A program made the translations under genes and the position numbers. From an uncultured Granulosicoccaceae bacterium (GTDB taxonomy: Bacteria > Pseudomonadota > Gammaproteobacteria > CALCKW01), in the NCBI GenBank assembly GCA_937941555.1, contig CALDHJ010000108.1, positions 1 through 19,295 of the forward strand: a stretch of DNA of 19,295 nucleotides. The letters run 5' to 3'. Shown piece after piece: positions 1 through 7,010 of the stretch; the first letter of the stretch is position 1; each line of letters begins with the position of its first letter. The notes below the pieces were generated by a model. It ran no database searches, was not told the origin of the DNA, and was given only the letters and a program-made list of their open reading frames with translations.

Positions 1-84
1 GGTGTTCAATTCTTGAACGGTCAGTATGGCGTGCCAGGCAACGTCTCCAAATGCCTGAGTTTCCAACAATTCGTGTGCCGCTGA
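1..84 (+). CDS. C-terminal end of an unidentified protein (5' partial)
   Basis: Frame 1 is open from the window edge to a TGA at 82-84 and gives 27 residues with two cysteines (one in KCLSF, one in FVCR at the very end). A stop followed by about 85 bp before the next good start fits the end of a gene that begins outside the window. The fragment is too short to assign to any family, and an open frame of this length could occur by chance. Confidence 0.35.
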   Translation, partial: GVQFLNGQYGVPGNVSKCLSFQQFVCR

Positions 85-133
85 TACACTGACCATGACC
101 AATGGATTGGACGAGTAGGCAAGCACCGAGCTG

Positions 134-157
134 GTTTGCCACATTCACCCGGCAAAC
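134..157. promoter_or_regulatory. Inverted repeat upstream of the TetR-type gene, candidate operator
   Basis: The arms GTTTGCC (134-140) and GGCAAAC (151-157) are a perfect 7-bp inverted repeat separated by 10 bp. The repeat ends 14 bp before the chosen ATG and abuts the likely Shine-Dalgarno sequence (GGGAA, 158-162). TetR-family proteins commonly bind such palindromes near their own start, so autoregulation is a reasonable inference. A 5'-leader hairpin is the alternative. Confidence 0.35.
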
Positions 158-171
158 GGGAAGCAGGGAAG

Positions 172-900
172 ATGAGAAAGCACAGTCGAAAAGAGCAAGA
201 GCGCCTGAACCGCAGAGCATGGATTCTCGATTCTTCAGAGGAACTGATGTGTCAATATGGTGTGATGTGCGTTGGCATGGAACAGATCGCGCAACACGCA
301 GAGTGTGCCAAAGGCACTTTATATCAACATTTCACCAGTAAAGAACACATCATTCTCGCGCTGGCAGAGCGCGACCTGTCACAACTGCTTGGCAACACAG
401 AGCGCGCCACAGCGGGCATTCGCTCCCCGCTTCATCGGGTGATCGCCGTGTTCGAGACGCTGGTGCAACACCGGCAGAGCGCACCGATTTCGTACACGCA
501 CCATGTGCAAGCAATGCTTGAAGACGACAGGCCGGAACACAAAGCGGACCCGGCCACCCGCGCTTCGCTGGAACGGTTGCACAACAGCATTCGCTCGACG
601 GTCGTAACCTTGGTGCATGAAGCCGCAATGCTTGGCGAAATCAAACACGATGTGACGCCGGAATCCGACCTGAAGGATGGGCTCATTGCTCTGGTTGATT
701 TGGTTCTATTCGGGCCTGTTTATCAGCATCGCGACTCTAAACAACCAGTCTGGACGCTGCTCGATCAAGTGTTCACAGGTTCACCTTGGGGCGCGCACAA
801 CGTATCGCGCAGCAGTGACATCGACAGTGTCAGGGCCCAAGCACGCGCCAACCTGGCACCGTCCCGACCGGCTCGGCCGCTACACGAAACCGCGGTATGA
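172..900 (+). CDS. TetR/AcrR-family transcriptional regulator
   Basis: This is a 242-residue cytoplasmic repressor-type protein. The N-terminal helix-turn-helix lies at about residues 15-62, and the recognition region (MEQIAQHAECAKGTLYQHF, about 36-54) is followed by SKEHI, the classic TetR signature. The C-terminal ligand-binding part (about 70-242) has no recognisable specific subfamily, so the inducer is unknown. The ATG at 172 was chosen because GGGAA lies 9 bp upstream. An in-frame TTG at 136 would add 12 residues but has no ribosome-binding site and would overlap the inverted repeat at 134-157. It is somewhat longer than the usual ~200 residues. It faces the minus-strand zinc-ribbon gene tail to tail, so its target could be itself or the lost upstream gene. 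Confidence 0.9.
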   Translation: MRKHSRKEQERLNRRAWILDSSEELMCQYGVMCVGMEQIAQHAECAKGTLYQHFTSKEHIILALAERDLSQLLGNTERATAGIRSPLHRVIAVFETLVQHRQSAPISYTHHVQAMLEDDRPEHKADPATRASLERLHNSIRSTVVTLVHEAAMLGEIKHDVTPESDLKDGLIALVDLVLFGPVYQHRDSKQPVWTLLDQVFTGSPWGAHNVSRSSDIDSVRAQARANLAPSRPARPLHETAV

Positions 901-1008
901 CTCGCTTCGTGCAACGCGTCACCGATTTCGGCGCTGCGCCATAGCAGCGAAAGTCGGTTTTCAGCGCTCCCGCGGCGAACCCGATCAGCGCGTGTTGCGC
1001 GTCTCAGC

Positions 1009-2172
1009 TCAGGTCAGATAGCCAGTGCGGTTCAGCCACCAGATCATGGCCGCGCCGACCACCACTACCCCCACAACGGCTGCCACAATCTTGACAACAC
1101 TCCAAGGCCGCTCCCCTACCGTCTTGCCTGTTCGCGCGTTGACGAGGAAACGGAACCGCTTCCCGCCGAAGCGGAACGACGCCATCCAGACCGGCAATAG
1201 AATGTGTTTGAAGGTGGTGTTGCTGTGGCGGGTTTGCAGGGAGTGCACACGCTGAAAATCCCCGCCGATATCACGCTTCACGTCAGAGCGGATGACGCCT
1301 TCCATCACCTTGCGGGCGCGGTTGAAGCCCTCATCGAGCGTCACCTGATAGATCTCGCTCCGTGACCCACTTAGCCACTGTGGCTGGTAGGGCACGAGTT
1401 GATCGAGGTCCCAGGGGGCGAGCCGGTCAGTGATCTGTCGGGGCAAGGTCTGGCTCGCACCGATCAGTACGTCGTCGAAATGCCGCTGGGTCTGCCCACC
1501 AGCCGGGCGCCAGCGCACTTTGGTCACACGCTGAACCTGGCGGACCCGACGCCCGTTTTGCCGAACCCAGACCGTACGGTGCTCGACATAGGCATCACCC
1601 CGCTCCCCGCGGTAGCGCGACAGGGTATCGCTGTCGTAGGTCCAATGCGGCAAGAACACGGCAGAGAATTGCTGATCGGTCTGGGCGTGTTGGCGCAGCC
1701 TTGAGGGTGCAAACCACAAACCCGCAAGCCAGCGATTGCAGGCCTCGCGCGCCTGCGACTCCTCGATCGCAAGCGGCAACAGCGACTCGGGCTGAAACGC
1801 GCGGGAACCTGTTGTATCCAGGACCACCGGCTCGCTGCAAAACACACACTCGCCAGCGTGAGAATCGGCATCCAGACTGAAACGCGCACCGCAGCTATTG
1901 CACTGCACCTCCTCCGCGCGCTGCGCCGTCGTCGCACCGGGGTCATCGAGTGCGCGCAATGCCTCTTCGAGGCTGTGCTCGCGTATCGGTGACGTGTCCT
2001 CAACGATGGCATTGGCAAAGCCACAGTACTCGCACGCGAGTTCAGTGGTGCCGATGTCGTACCGCAACACGGCGCCACACTGATCACACGGAAAGTGGCT
2101 TTGATCCGCACTTGTCTTGTGCCCGGCTCGTTTGCCGGTCAAGCCCACGTAGCGCAGCGGGTTGGCACTCAC
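1009..2172 (-). CDS. Membrane-anchored double zinc-ribbon protein (YdjG-like)
   Basis: The protein has 387 residues. Two N-terminal zinc ribbons are visible: C29-x2-C32 with C47-x2-C50, and C91-x2-C94 with C109-x2-C112. A long soluble middle region rich in Trp and Arg follows, then a single C-terminal membrane helix (about 358-380) with a short tail. Proteins of this build are often labelled TFIIB-type zinc ribbon or, misleadingly, primosomal/helicase-like; no helicase motif is present. In Bacillus a related protein (YdjG) is encoded beside the SPFH protein YdjI and belongs to a membrane-stress module with PspA. The start is a GTG at 2172 that overlaps the stop of the SPFH gene (GTGA), without a clear own Shine-Dalgarno sequence, which implies translational coupling. 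It is the last gene of the minus-strand operon. The exact biochemical role is unknown. Confidence 0.85.
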   Translation of the reverse strand: MSANPLRYVGLTGKRAGHKTSADQSHFPCDQCGAVLRYDIGTTELACEYCGFANAIVEDTSPIREHSLEEALRALDDPGATTAQRAEEVQCNSCGARFSLDADSHAGECVFCSEPVVLDTTGSRAFQPESLLPLAIEESQAREACNRWLAGLWFAPSRLRQHAQTDQQFSAVFLPHWTYDSDTLSRYRGERGDAYVEHRTVWVRQNGRRVRQVQRVTKVRWRPAGGQTQRHFDDVLIGASQTLPRQITDRLAPWDLDQLVPYQPQWLSGSRSEIYQVTLDEGFNRARKVMEGVIRSDVKRDIGGDFQRVHSLQTRHSNTTFKHILLPVWMASFRFGGKRFRFLVNARTGKTVGERPWSVVKIVAAVVGVVVVGAAMIWWLNRTGYLT

Positions 2173-3248
2173 TGCGGCAGCGGTGGCGGGCTCTCGGCTG
2201 GCAGCACATTTGCCAATTCCGGCACATCACCCGCAGGACACCATTCGGTCATACCCGCGCACCACACCAGCGTCGTCGCTGACATCCCACCTGCAGACAC
2301 CATCTGCTCGATGTCAGACTGGCTGTGCGGCCCCGACGGTTTACCCTCGAGAGCAACGTGAAACCGTTTGGTTGGCAGTGGTGGAGGCGTAGCCCCCGGG
2401 AACTGGCTGGTCATCTGTTGACCCATCGCGATACCAGCACCGATACCCACCCCAGCGCCCGCAGCACCGCCCGGGTTCTTGGCAGCCTCTTCCATTGCGG
2501 TTGCAGACTGATAACCGAAATACTGACCCAGGTCGCCGACAACCCCCATGCTGGTGCGCTTGTCTAGAGCCGCTTCAACGGCCGGCGGCAACGAGATGTT
2601 TTCGACCGTGAGATGCGGCACTTCAAGGCCGTATTCCGCGAACATGCCGCTGAGTGATTCGCCGAGGTAGTCGCCAAGTTTCGGGTAGTGTGCCGCCAGA
2701 TCGAGTGCCGGAATGCCGGAGGACGCAATCACACTCGCGAAGCCACTGGCGATCAGATTGCGCAATTGATGGCTGATCTCATCCACGGAGAACAGGCCGT
2801 CGGTGCCCACGATTTCGCGCAGAAACCGGCTCGCGTCGGTAATGCGCAAGGTATAGGTACCGAACGCCCGCAACCGTATCGGGCCAAACTCGGCATCGCG
2901 CATCATCAGCGGATTTCGAGTTCCCCATTTCAGATCCGTGAAGCGCCGTGTGTTGCAGAAATACACTTCTGCCTTGAACGGGCTTTCGAATGCGTGCGGC
3001 CAGGCTTGCAGTGTCGAGAGCACCGGCAGGTTCTGGGTATCGAGTTCATACATCCCGGGCCCCAATACATCAGCCACCTGCCCTTCGTTGACAAATATGG
3101 CCGTCTGACCCTCTCTGACCGTCAACTTCGCGCCGAACTTGATCTCGTTGCCATGCCGGGGAAACCGCCACACCATGGTATCGCGCGAGTCGTCAACCCA
3201 ATCAATGACATCGACAAACTCGCCAAACAGGCGTCCCAGCAGACTCAC
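2169..3248 (-). CDS. SPFH-domain protein with C-terminal GYF_2 domain (YdjI/virion-core-like)
   Basis: The protein has 359 residues. It matches the YdjI-type SPFH family, often labelled virion core protein: WRFPRHGNEIKFGAKL near 27-42, VNEGQVADVLGPGMY at 53-67, FKAEVYFCNT at 91-100, DLKWGTRNP at 105-113, and ALDKRTSMGV near 227-236. A Gly/Ala-rich linker (about 259-280) leads to a GYF_2 (DUF4339) domain at about 296-348 (GPHS, TLVW, MTEWCPAGDVPEL). Proline motifs PPPLP flank that domain at 288-292 and 354-358. SPFH proteins form membrane-associated assemblies; the GYF_2 domain is presumably a protein-interaction module. The GTG start overlaps the telA stop (GTGA) and has GAGGAG 8 bp upstream, so start and coupling are well supported. 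It probably works with TelA and the zinc-ribbon protein at the inner membrane. Confidence 0.93.
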   Translation of the reverse strand: MSLLGRLFGEFVDVIDWVDDSRDTMVWRFPRHGNEIKFGAKLTVREGQTAIFVNEGQVADVLGPGMYELDTQNLPVLSTLQAWPHAFESPFKAEVYFCNTRRFTDLKWGTRNPLMMRDAEFGPIRLRAFGTYTLRITDASRFLREIVGTDGLFSVDEISHQLRNLIASGFASVIASSGIPALDLAAHYPKLGDYLGESLSGMFAEYGLEVPHLTVENISLPPAVEAALDKRTSMGVVGDLGQYFGYQSATAMEEAAKNPGGAAGAGVGIGAGIAMGQQMTSQFPGATPPPLPTKRFHVALEGKPSGPHSQSDIEQMVSAGGMSATTLVWCAGMTEWCPAGDVPELANVLPAESPPPLPQ

Positions 3249-4420
3249 GCGACCGGCTCCTCAAGCTGTTTGGCCGCTGTTCGGGTCAAGGCTTCACGCA
3301 GTTCGGATTCAAGCTTGCCCAATTCGACCTCGGCTTCTGCACGTCGACGCTTACCCTCGTCAGCAATCTGCAGGCTCTCTTCGATGCTCGCAAGCAGATC
3401 ACCATGGGCTTTGCGCACCGAATCCATGTCGAAGACGCCGCGCTCCATCTGTTCGCGCACTTCGCGGTTGCCGGTGCGCAGGTTCTCCGCGTTCTTCTCG
3501 AGCAGATCGTTGGTGAGGTCGGTCGCGGCCTTGACGTCGCGCGTCACTTTTTGCGACCGGAAAATGGCGACAGCCTGAGCGAGCTGGTTGCGCCACAACG
3601 GCACGGTGTTGACCAACGTGGAGTTGATCTTGGTGATCAGACCCTTGTCGTTCTCCTGAACCATGCGAATGCTCGGCAGCGCCTGCATCGCAACCTGACG
3701 GGTCAGTTTCAGATCGTGTACGCGACGCTCGAGGTCGTCCCGTCGGGCGTGCAGGTCGCGCAGTGATTGCGCTTTGAGCACATCGTCTTCAGCTGCGGCA
3801 ACTTCGGCTTTCATCGCCGGAATAGTCACCTCATCGCACTCGGTGATCTCCGCTTCGCCCGCGGCGATGTAGAGCTCGAGTGTATGGAAATATTCGAGGT
3901 TCGCGTCATACAGACGATCAAGCGAGGCTATATCGGTAAGCAACATCGTCTTGTGCGACTCGAGCTTGTCCGTGATGGTCTCGATCTGAGGGCGCACTGT
4001 TTCGTACTGCTGAATGAACTTCGCCATGGGCTTGCCCCGGCCGAGAATCCAGTTGATGAAACGGCTGATCAAGCCCGGGGACTCGTCAGGCTTGAGCCCT
4101 TCCACATCGAAACCGCGCAGCACGGCAACCATATCGTTGAGCGACTCGCCTGCAGCGCCGAGATCCTTGTTTCGAACTCCTTCGAGCATGCTGTCGGAAA
4201 CGGCGGTCAACTGTTCCTGCGCCTTGCTCCCGAAAAACAGAACCGAGTTGCTGTCAGCCATATCGATCTCGTGCCGAATTGCATCGATCGCTGCGCGCTG
4301 CTCGGCGTTGGCGTTAACGACGGTGATCGGCTCTTCACGGAGCCCTTCGAGTCCGGTGGCGGCAGTGGATTTCAGCGCGCGTTCCAGCGCGCCTTGTGTT
4401 TCAGTAGACAGCTCACTCAT
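3245..4420 (-). CDS. telA: TelA/YaaN-family toxic-anion-resistance protein
   Basis: The protein has 391 residues and is almost entirely helical and charged, with coiled-coil stretches (about residues 180-235 and 340-385). The family hallmark lies around residues 239-278: QALPSIRMVQENDKGLI, then INSTLVNTVPLWRNQLAQAV. TelA proteins were named from plasmid tellurite resistance, but their chemical role is not established, and they recur in stress operons with XpaC. There is no signal peptide, so the protein is cytosolic or membrane-peripheral. The ATG at 4420 was preferred over an in-frame TTG at 4435 because GGAG sits 8 bp upstream. Its stop overlaps the SPFH start. About 200 bp separate it from xpaC, the only non-overlapping junction in the operon; no convincing internal promoter was seen in that gap. 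Confidence 0.93.
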   Translation of the reverse strand: MSELSTETQGALERALKSTAATGLEGLREEPITVVNANAEQRAAIDAIRHEIDMADSNSVLFFGSKAQEQLTAVSDSMLEGVRNKDLGAAGESLNDMVAVLRGFDVEGLKPDESPGLISRFINWILGRGKPMAKFIQQYETVRPQIETITDKLESHKTMLLTDIASLDRLYDANLEYFHTLELYIAAGEAEITECDEVTIPAMKAEVAAAEDDVLKAQSLRDLHARRDDLERRVHDLKLTRQVAMQALPSIRMVQENDKGLITKINSTLVNTVPLWRNQLAQAVAIFRSQKVTRDVKAATDLTNDLLEKNAENLRTGNREVREQMERGVFDMDSVRKAHGDLLASIEESLQIADEGKRRRAEAEVELGKLESELREALTRTAAKQLEEPVA

Positions 4421-4620
4421 GTGTGTGTGCTCCAAAGCAAATTTAAGTGGGTGCCAGCGTGCGTCTTCTGCGTACGCCGGCGCTCAGGCAAACAACAGCG
4501 CCGATGTGTCCAACGTGTCGGAGCTTCGAGGAACCCTCGGATCAAGTCCGTTCAGCATGATACGGCGCAGACTGCACACCCGCGTGGTCACATGCGCGAG
4601 GAGCCCGCGTCGCTATCCCG

Positions 4621-5484
4621 CTAAGCAATGCCTTCTTTCTCCAGTTGCAATTGCAGGACTTCGATCTTGATATCGAGATCGTTCAGATCATTTTCCAGCA
4701 GTTTCAACCGCTGCTCTTCCAAAACTTCTTCTATTGTGTCCAGCACGCGTTTGAAGTTGTCCGACAGCGCGAGTTCCGAGCCGCCAGCCAGTGACTTCGC
4801 ACGGGCATAGCCGGTTGTTACCTGCTGCGCTCCGTCGAGGTACACCTTCAGAAATTTCCGCGCCCGCTTCAGATCTCGGGGGTCTTCTTCGATGATATCG
4901 AGGATATTGCGTGCGTCAGTTGCTATCCGAAGAAGGCGATCGCGCAGGCTTGAGTTGTTGAAGGATGACGCGACGGATTCGATGGACTCAATGCGCCCTT
5001 CGGCCTCGTTAAGTACTTCGAGCACTTCCTCGGCCGTCACGCCAACCTGTGAGGTCTCTGCGCCGACGCGCTTCGGGTCGTTTCCGTAGCGCAAATGGTG
5101 TCCGAATGCGGCCACACCGCCAAACAGGATCGATACGATCAGCCCGTAGCCGCTGCCGAACCATGCGGCCAGCCATACCCCAGCCGCCAGCAGCAAGGCA
5201 CCGACCGACTTGTACGGCACCACGCTCGTCCGCCTGACAATCTTCCGCCGTCGCGCAGCCTGTTCGATGCGGATGCCCCGGCGCGTCAGATTTGCCGCCA
5301 CCATACTGATCGCGAATCCACCGCCAAGGGCTATTGCAGGGACTACATGGTCCCGCGCCAGTGCCAGCATCGAGGCAATCAGCAGTGGCAACGGCAGTGC
5401 ATAGAGCAGCAAGCCCTTGGCGCCCGCCTTGGGGCGATCGCCTGAGCGTGTTCCGCTGCCTCCGATTCGCCGCGCAGAGCTCAT
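4621..5484 (-). CDS. xpaC: XpaC-like membrane protein (5-bromo-4-chloroindolyl phosphate hydrolysis family)
   Basis: The protein has 287 residues. A basic N-terminus is followed by two membrane hairpins (about 24-42 and 48-65; about 93-110 and 112-129). The cytosolic C-terminal half is helical and contains DPRDLKRARKFLKVYLDGA (about 201-219), typical of the XpaC domain, and ends in a coiled coil (about 248-284). The B. subtilis family name comes from an indirect phosphatase phenotype, and no catalytic motif is visible. XpaC and TelA are frequent operon partners. The ATG at 5484 overlaps the stop of the 32-codon ORF upstream (ATGA), with GGGTGG nearby. A GTG at 5514 would add 10 residues but would run through that upstream ORF. 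The coupling pattern matches the rest of the operon and favours the shorter start. Confidence 0.88.
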   Translation of the reverse strand: MSSARRIGGSGTRSGDRPKAGAKGLLLYALPLPLLIASMLALARDHVVPAIALGGGFAISMVAANLTRRGIRIEQAARRRKIVRRTSVVPYKSVGALLLAAGVWLAAWFGSGYGLIVSILFGGVAAFGHHLRYGNDPKRVGAETSQVGVTAEEVLEVLNEAEGRIESIESVASSFNNSSLRDRLLRIATDARNILDIIEEDPRDLKRARKFLKVYLDGAQQVTTGYARAKSLAGGSELALSDNFKRVLDTIEEVLEEQRLKLLENDLNDLDIKIEVLQLQLEKEGIA

Positions 5485-5579
5485 GCGCCACCCGGTGCAT
5501 ACAGTGCCGGACACGACACCAGCATGAAGGTCAGGAACAGCAATAACAGACCGAGGAAACCCTTGAGTGCACCAGGCAT
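5481..5579 (-). CDS. 32-residue single-span membrane peptide leading the xpaC operon
   Basis: ATG at 5579 opens a 32-codon frame ending in TGA at 5483-5481. The peptide begins MPGALKGF, continues with a strongly hydrophobic stretch (GFLGLLLLFLTFMLVS, about residues 7-22), and ends PALYAPGGA after one cysteine (C23). The stop overlaps the xpaC ATG by the ATGA arrangement, so it is positioned for translational coupling like the downstream genes. The Cys after a hydrophobic run (MLVSC) vaguely resembles a lipobox, but no mature protein would remain, so a small membrane protein or leader peptide is more likely. No clear Shine-Dalgarno sequence was found. I do not recognise a family; support rests on hydrophobicity and position. 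Confidence 0.55.
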   Translation of the reverse strand: MPGALKGFLGLLLLFLTFMLVSCPALYAPGGA

Positions 5580-5594
5580 GGCATATCCAGAAAG

Positions 5595-5618
5595 CACAAC
5601 GCCAATTCAGGCGTTGTG
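5595..5618. promoter_or_regulatory. Perfect inverted repeat upstream of the xpaC-telA-SPFH operon
   Basis: The arms CACAACGCC (5595-5603) and GGCGTTGTG (5610-5618) form a perfect 9-bp inverted repeat around a 6-bp spacer AATTCA. It lies 16 bp before the start of the small leading ORF on the minus strand and about 150 bp before the UPF0434 gene on the plus strand. There is no T-run directly after either arm, so it is not a normal intrinsic terminator. An operator for a dimeric regulator, or a leader hairpin, is more likely. Confidence 0.5.
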
Positions 5619-5769
5619 TACCAAAAAATCACTCCGCCCATCGTACCATCGCTGCCGATGCGCCGGGTGTTACGAGTCTGCAGGTCTCAGACGCTCCCGT
5701 TTCCGGCGCAAGACATCAGGTGCCCGGTGTATCTGGCATACTGGCACTGAGAAACACAAGGAAACCGAT

Positions 5770-5961
5770 GTGATAGACAAGCGCTTGCTCGGGATCTTGC
5801 GATGCCCTGTGTCGCGCGGTCAACTCGTCATGCACCAGGGCGAACTGTGGTGCAAACAAAGCGGGCTCGCCTACCCGATCAGAGACGGCATCCCGGTTCT
5901 ACTCGAATCTGACGCCCGTCGTTTGAGCCTCGAAGACCTCGACAACCTGCCCGACGCGTAG
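5770..5961 (+). CDS. Trm112-like UPF0434/YcaR-family protein
   Basis: The protein has 63 residues and closely follows E. coli YcaR: LLGILRCPVSRGQL at the N-terminus, then LAYPIRDGIPVLLE and an acidic C-terminus. The family is related to Trm112 zinc-binding adaptor proteins, but its bacterial role is not settled; in many proteobacteria it sits next to lpxK and kdsB, which are not seen here. Only two cysteines remain (CPVS instead of CPVC, and one in LWCK), so a complete four-cysteine zinc site is absent, as is common in this family. The start is GTG at 5770 with AAGGA about 7 bp upstream. The same frame is open further upstream to 5524, but that extension has no family resemblance. Confidence 0.9.
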   Translation: MIDKRLLGILRCPVSRGQLVMHQGELWCKQSGLAYPIRDGIPVLLESDARRLSLEDLDNLPDA

Positions 5962-5996
5962 CGGCTCTGTGCGGTTCATTTGTCCAGAAACAACAT

Positions 5997-6031
5997 AAAA
6001 ACGGCCTCACACCGGCAAGGTGTCAGGCCGT
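5997..6031 (-). terminator. Rho-independent terminator of the minus-strand secreted-protein gene
   Basis: ACGGCCT (6001-6007) and ACACC (6009-6013) pair with GGTGT (6019-6023) and AGGCCGT (6025-6031) around the loop GGCAA, giving a 12-bp stem with a single mismatch. The A-run at 5997-6001 reads as a U-tract on the minus strand, immediately after the stem. The hairpin lies about 30 bp past the stop of the gene at 6063-6701. It may also slow readthrough from the UPF0434 gene on the other strand, though no T-run is present on that side. Confidence 0.85.
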
Positions 6032-6062
6032 TCGGTTGCGACCGGTGTGACGAAGCTCCCGG

Positions 6063-6701
6063 TCAGAGCGCCTCGGTTACGACGTCTGATATCGCTTCAA
6101 TGTGGTTGACATCGTTGCCGAGGCGACGTCGCACCTGGACAAACAATCCATCTGCCATGTTGCGCACGTAGTGCACCGACCGACCGTTCTGCAGCGCTTG
6201 CCAGCTTGATCCGGCGAAGTCTGATCGTCCGGCAACTCGAATATGTGTCGGCTTGTGTCCGGCGGTCTCTGTGCGGAGCACGACTTTGCCACTCTCGAGG
6301 TCGGACTGGATGACGTCTACCGACGTGATGGCGATACCTGCCCCCCGCTCAACCGCGGTTTTCTTGACCCGGCAATCGGGCGCCGCACGACCGGGCTGGG
6401 CCTTGAGCTCGAGTACGAGTGCGTACTGACGCCCCGGCTGCTCGATGTTGATGTTGTCGTAGCCGCTGCCAGACACCGTCAGACGGTGCGCCCACACGGG
6501 CGCCCGCATCGCAGCCACACCGTCCTGGTCGGTCCGCACACCCGCAAATTGACTCGGGTTCGCCGCCGTCCCAAGGCACACCGCAGCATCCGCGACAGGC
6601 AAGCCGGTTATCCGGTCCAGCACTTTAACCTGCAGATCTGCCGCGCTGACCGAACCCGCGCCCAGCGCCAGAGCAAAGCCAACTTGCTGCACGATTCCCA
6701 T
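6063..6701 (-). CDS. Small exported protein with carboxypeptidase-regulatory-like domain
   Basis: The protein has 212 residues. It starts with a hydrophobic stretch ending in VSAAD (predicted signal cleavage after about residue 20), although the n-region lacks the usual Lys/Arg. Residues about 22-100 look like a beta-sandwich of the carboxypeptidase regulatory or transthyretin-like kind: VKVLDRITGLPVADAAVCL, then TDQDGVAAM, then LTVSGSGYDN. The C-terminal half is a second beta-rich region (KVVLRTETAGH, GLFVQVRRRLG) of unknown family. The two cysteines (about 42 and 109) could form a disulfide in the periplasm. GGGGG lies about 5 bp before the ATG. It is monocistronic, with its own terminator at 5997-6031. 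No enzyme motif was seen, and a specific function cannot be given. Confidence 0.75.
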   Translation of the reverse strand: MGIVQQVGFALALGAGSVSAADLQVKVLDRITGLPVADAAVCLGTAANPSQFAGVRTDQDGVAAMRAPVWAHRLTVSGSGYDNINIEQPGRQYALVLELKAQPGRAAPDCRVKKTAVERGAGIAITSVDVIQSDLESGKVVLRTETAGHKPTHIRVAGRSDFAGSSWQALQNGRSVHYVRNMADGLFVQVRRRLGNDVNHIEAISDVVTEAL

Positions 6702-6803
6702 AAGACCCCCGAAAAATGTGTGTTGCCACAGCGGTCGTCTCGCTGCGTTGTGGGGTGGAAATTACGGCCTGCAACCGCCTCGGTAATGTGAGGCCTGTCA
6801 CAC

Positions 6804-6861
6804 AACACCGGGTTCTCAGTTCGGACCCCCGAATGGCGCTCTGGGCTGTGTGCCCGGTGTT
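6804..6861. repeat. 9-bp inverted repeat in the 6702-6948 intergenic region
   Basis: AACACCGGG (6804-6812) and CCCGGTGTT (6853-6861) are perfectly complementary across a 40-bp loop. They sit in the gap between the divergent exported-protein and radical SAM genes. Apart from this repeat, and the promoter and LexA box that follow, I see no gene in 6702-6948. No T-run follows the arms, so it is not a terminator. Confidence 0.35.
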
Positions 6862-6948
6862 ACGCGGACATCCGCTTCGCACGAGACTGACTCAGTGTTG
6901 TTACAGATCACCCTTGCCGTGGCCACGTCAAACACGCGAACACGAGGC

Positions 6949-6977
6949 TTGATTCACAGCCGGGCAAAATTTATACT
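6949..6977 (+). promoter_or_regulatory. Sigma-70-type promoter of the radical SAM gene
   Basis: The -35 box TTGATT (6949-6954) and the -10 box TATACT (6972-6977) are separated by exactly 17 bp. The LexA box at 6976-6991 overlaps the -10 box, so repressor binding would block RNA polymerase directly. The predicted transcription start is around 6984, within the operator. Confidence 0.7.
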
Positions 6978-6991
6978 GTATATCCATACAG
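6976..6991. promoter_or_regulatory. LexA (SOS) box
   Basis: CTGTATATCCATACAG has both complete half-sites of the gammaproteobacterial LexA operator (CTGT-N8-ACAG) and an AT-rich centre. It overlaps the -10 element and lies 19 bp before the ATG of the PA0069-type radical SAM gene. From memory, PA0069 belongs to the LexA regulon of Pseudomonas aeruginosa, which agrees with this reading. Confidence 0.88.
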
Positions 6992-7010
6992 TTTTCGGAG
7001 GGATGTGTCC

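Noticed and set aside
901..1008. Terminator between the TetR-type gene and the zinc-ribbon gene
   Set aside because: A CGCTGC/GCAGCG hairpin with a 6-nt loop is present, but the following T-run is displaced by several bases and short, so it is not convincing.
4421..4620. Possible small minus-strand gene or internal promoter between xpaC and telA
   Set aside because: A 24-residue frame (begins MLNGLDP) exists but lacks a Shine-Dalgarno sequence and any hydrophobic or domain pattern. No well-spaced -35/-10 pair was found, only a short CGAGG/CCTCG hairpin.
3767..4624. Plus-strand open frame of 285 codons opposite telA
   Set aside because: It is the shadow of a conserved TelA protein; no ribosome-binding site or domain.
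5524..5769. N-terminal extension of the UPF0434 protein to 5524
   Set aside because: The extension lacks family similarity and would run opposite to the small ORF and the inverted repeat; GTG at 5770 has a good Shine-Dalgarno sequence and the family length.
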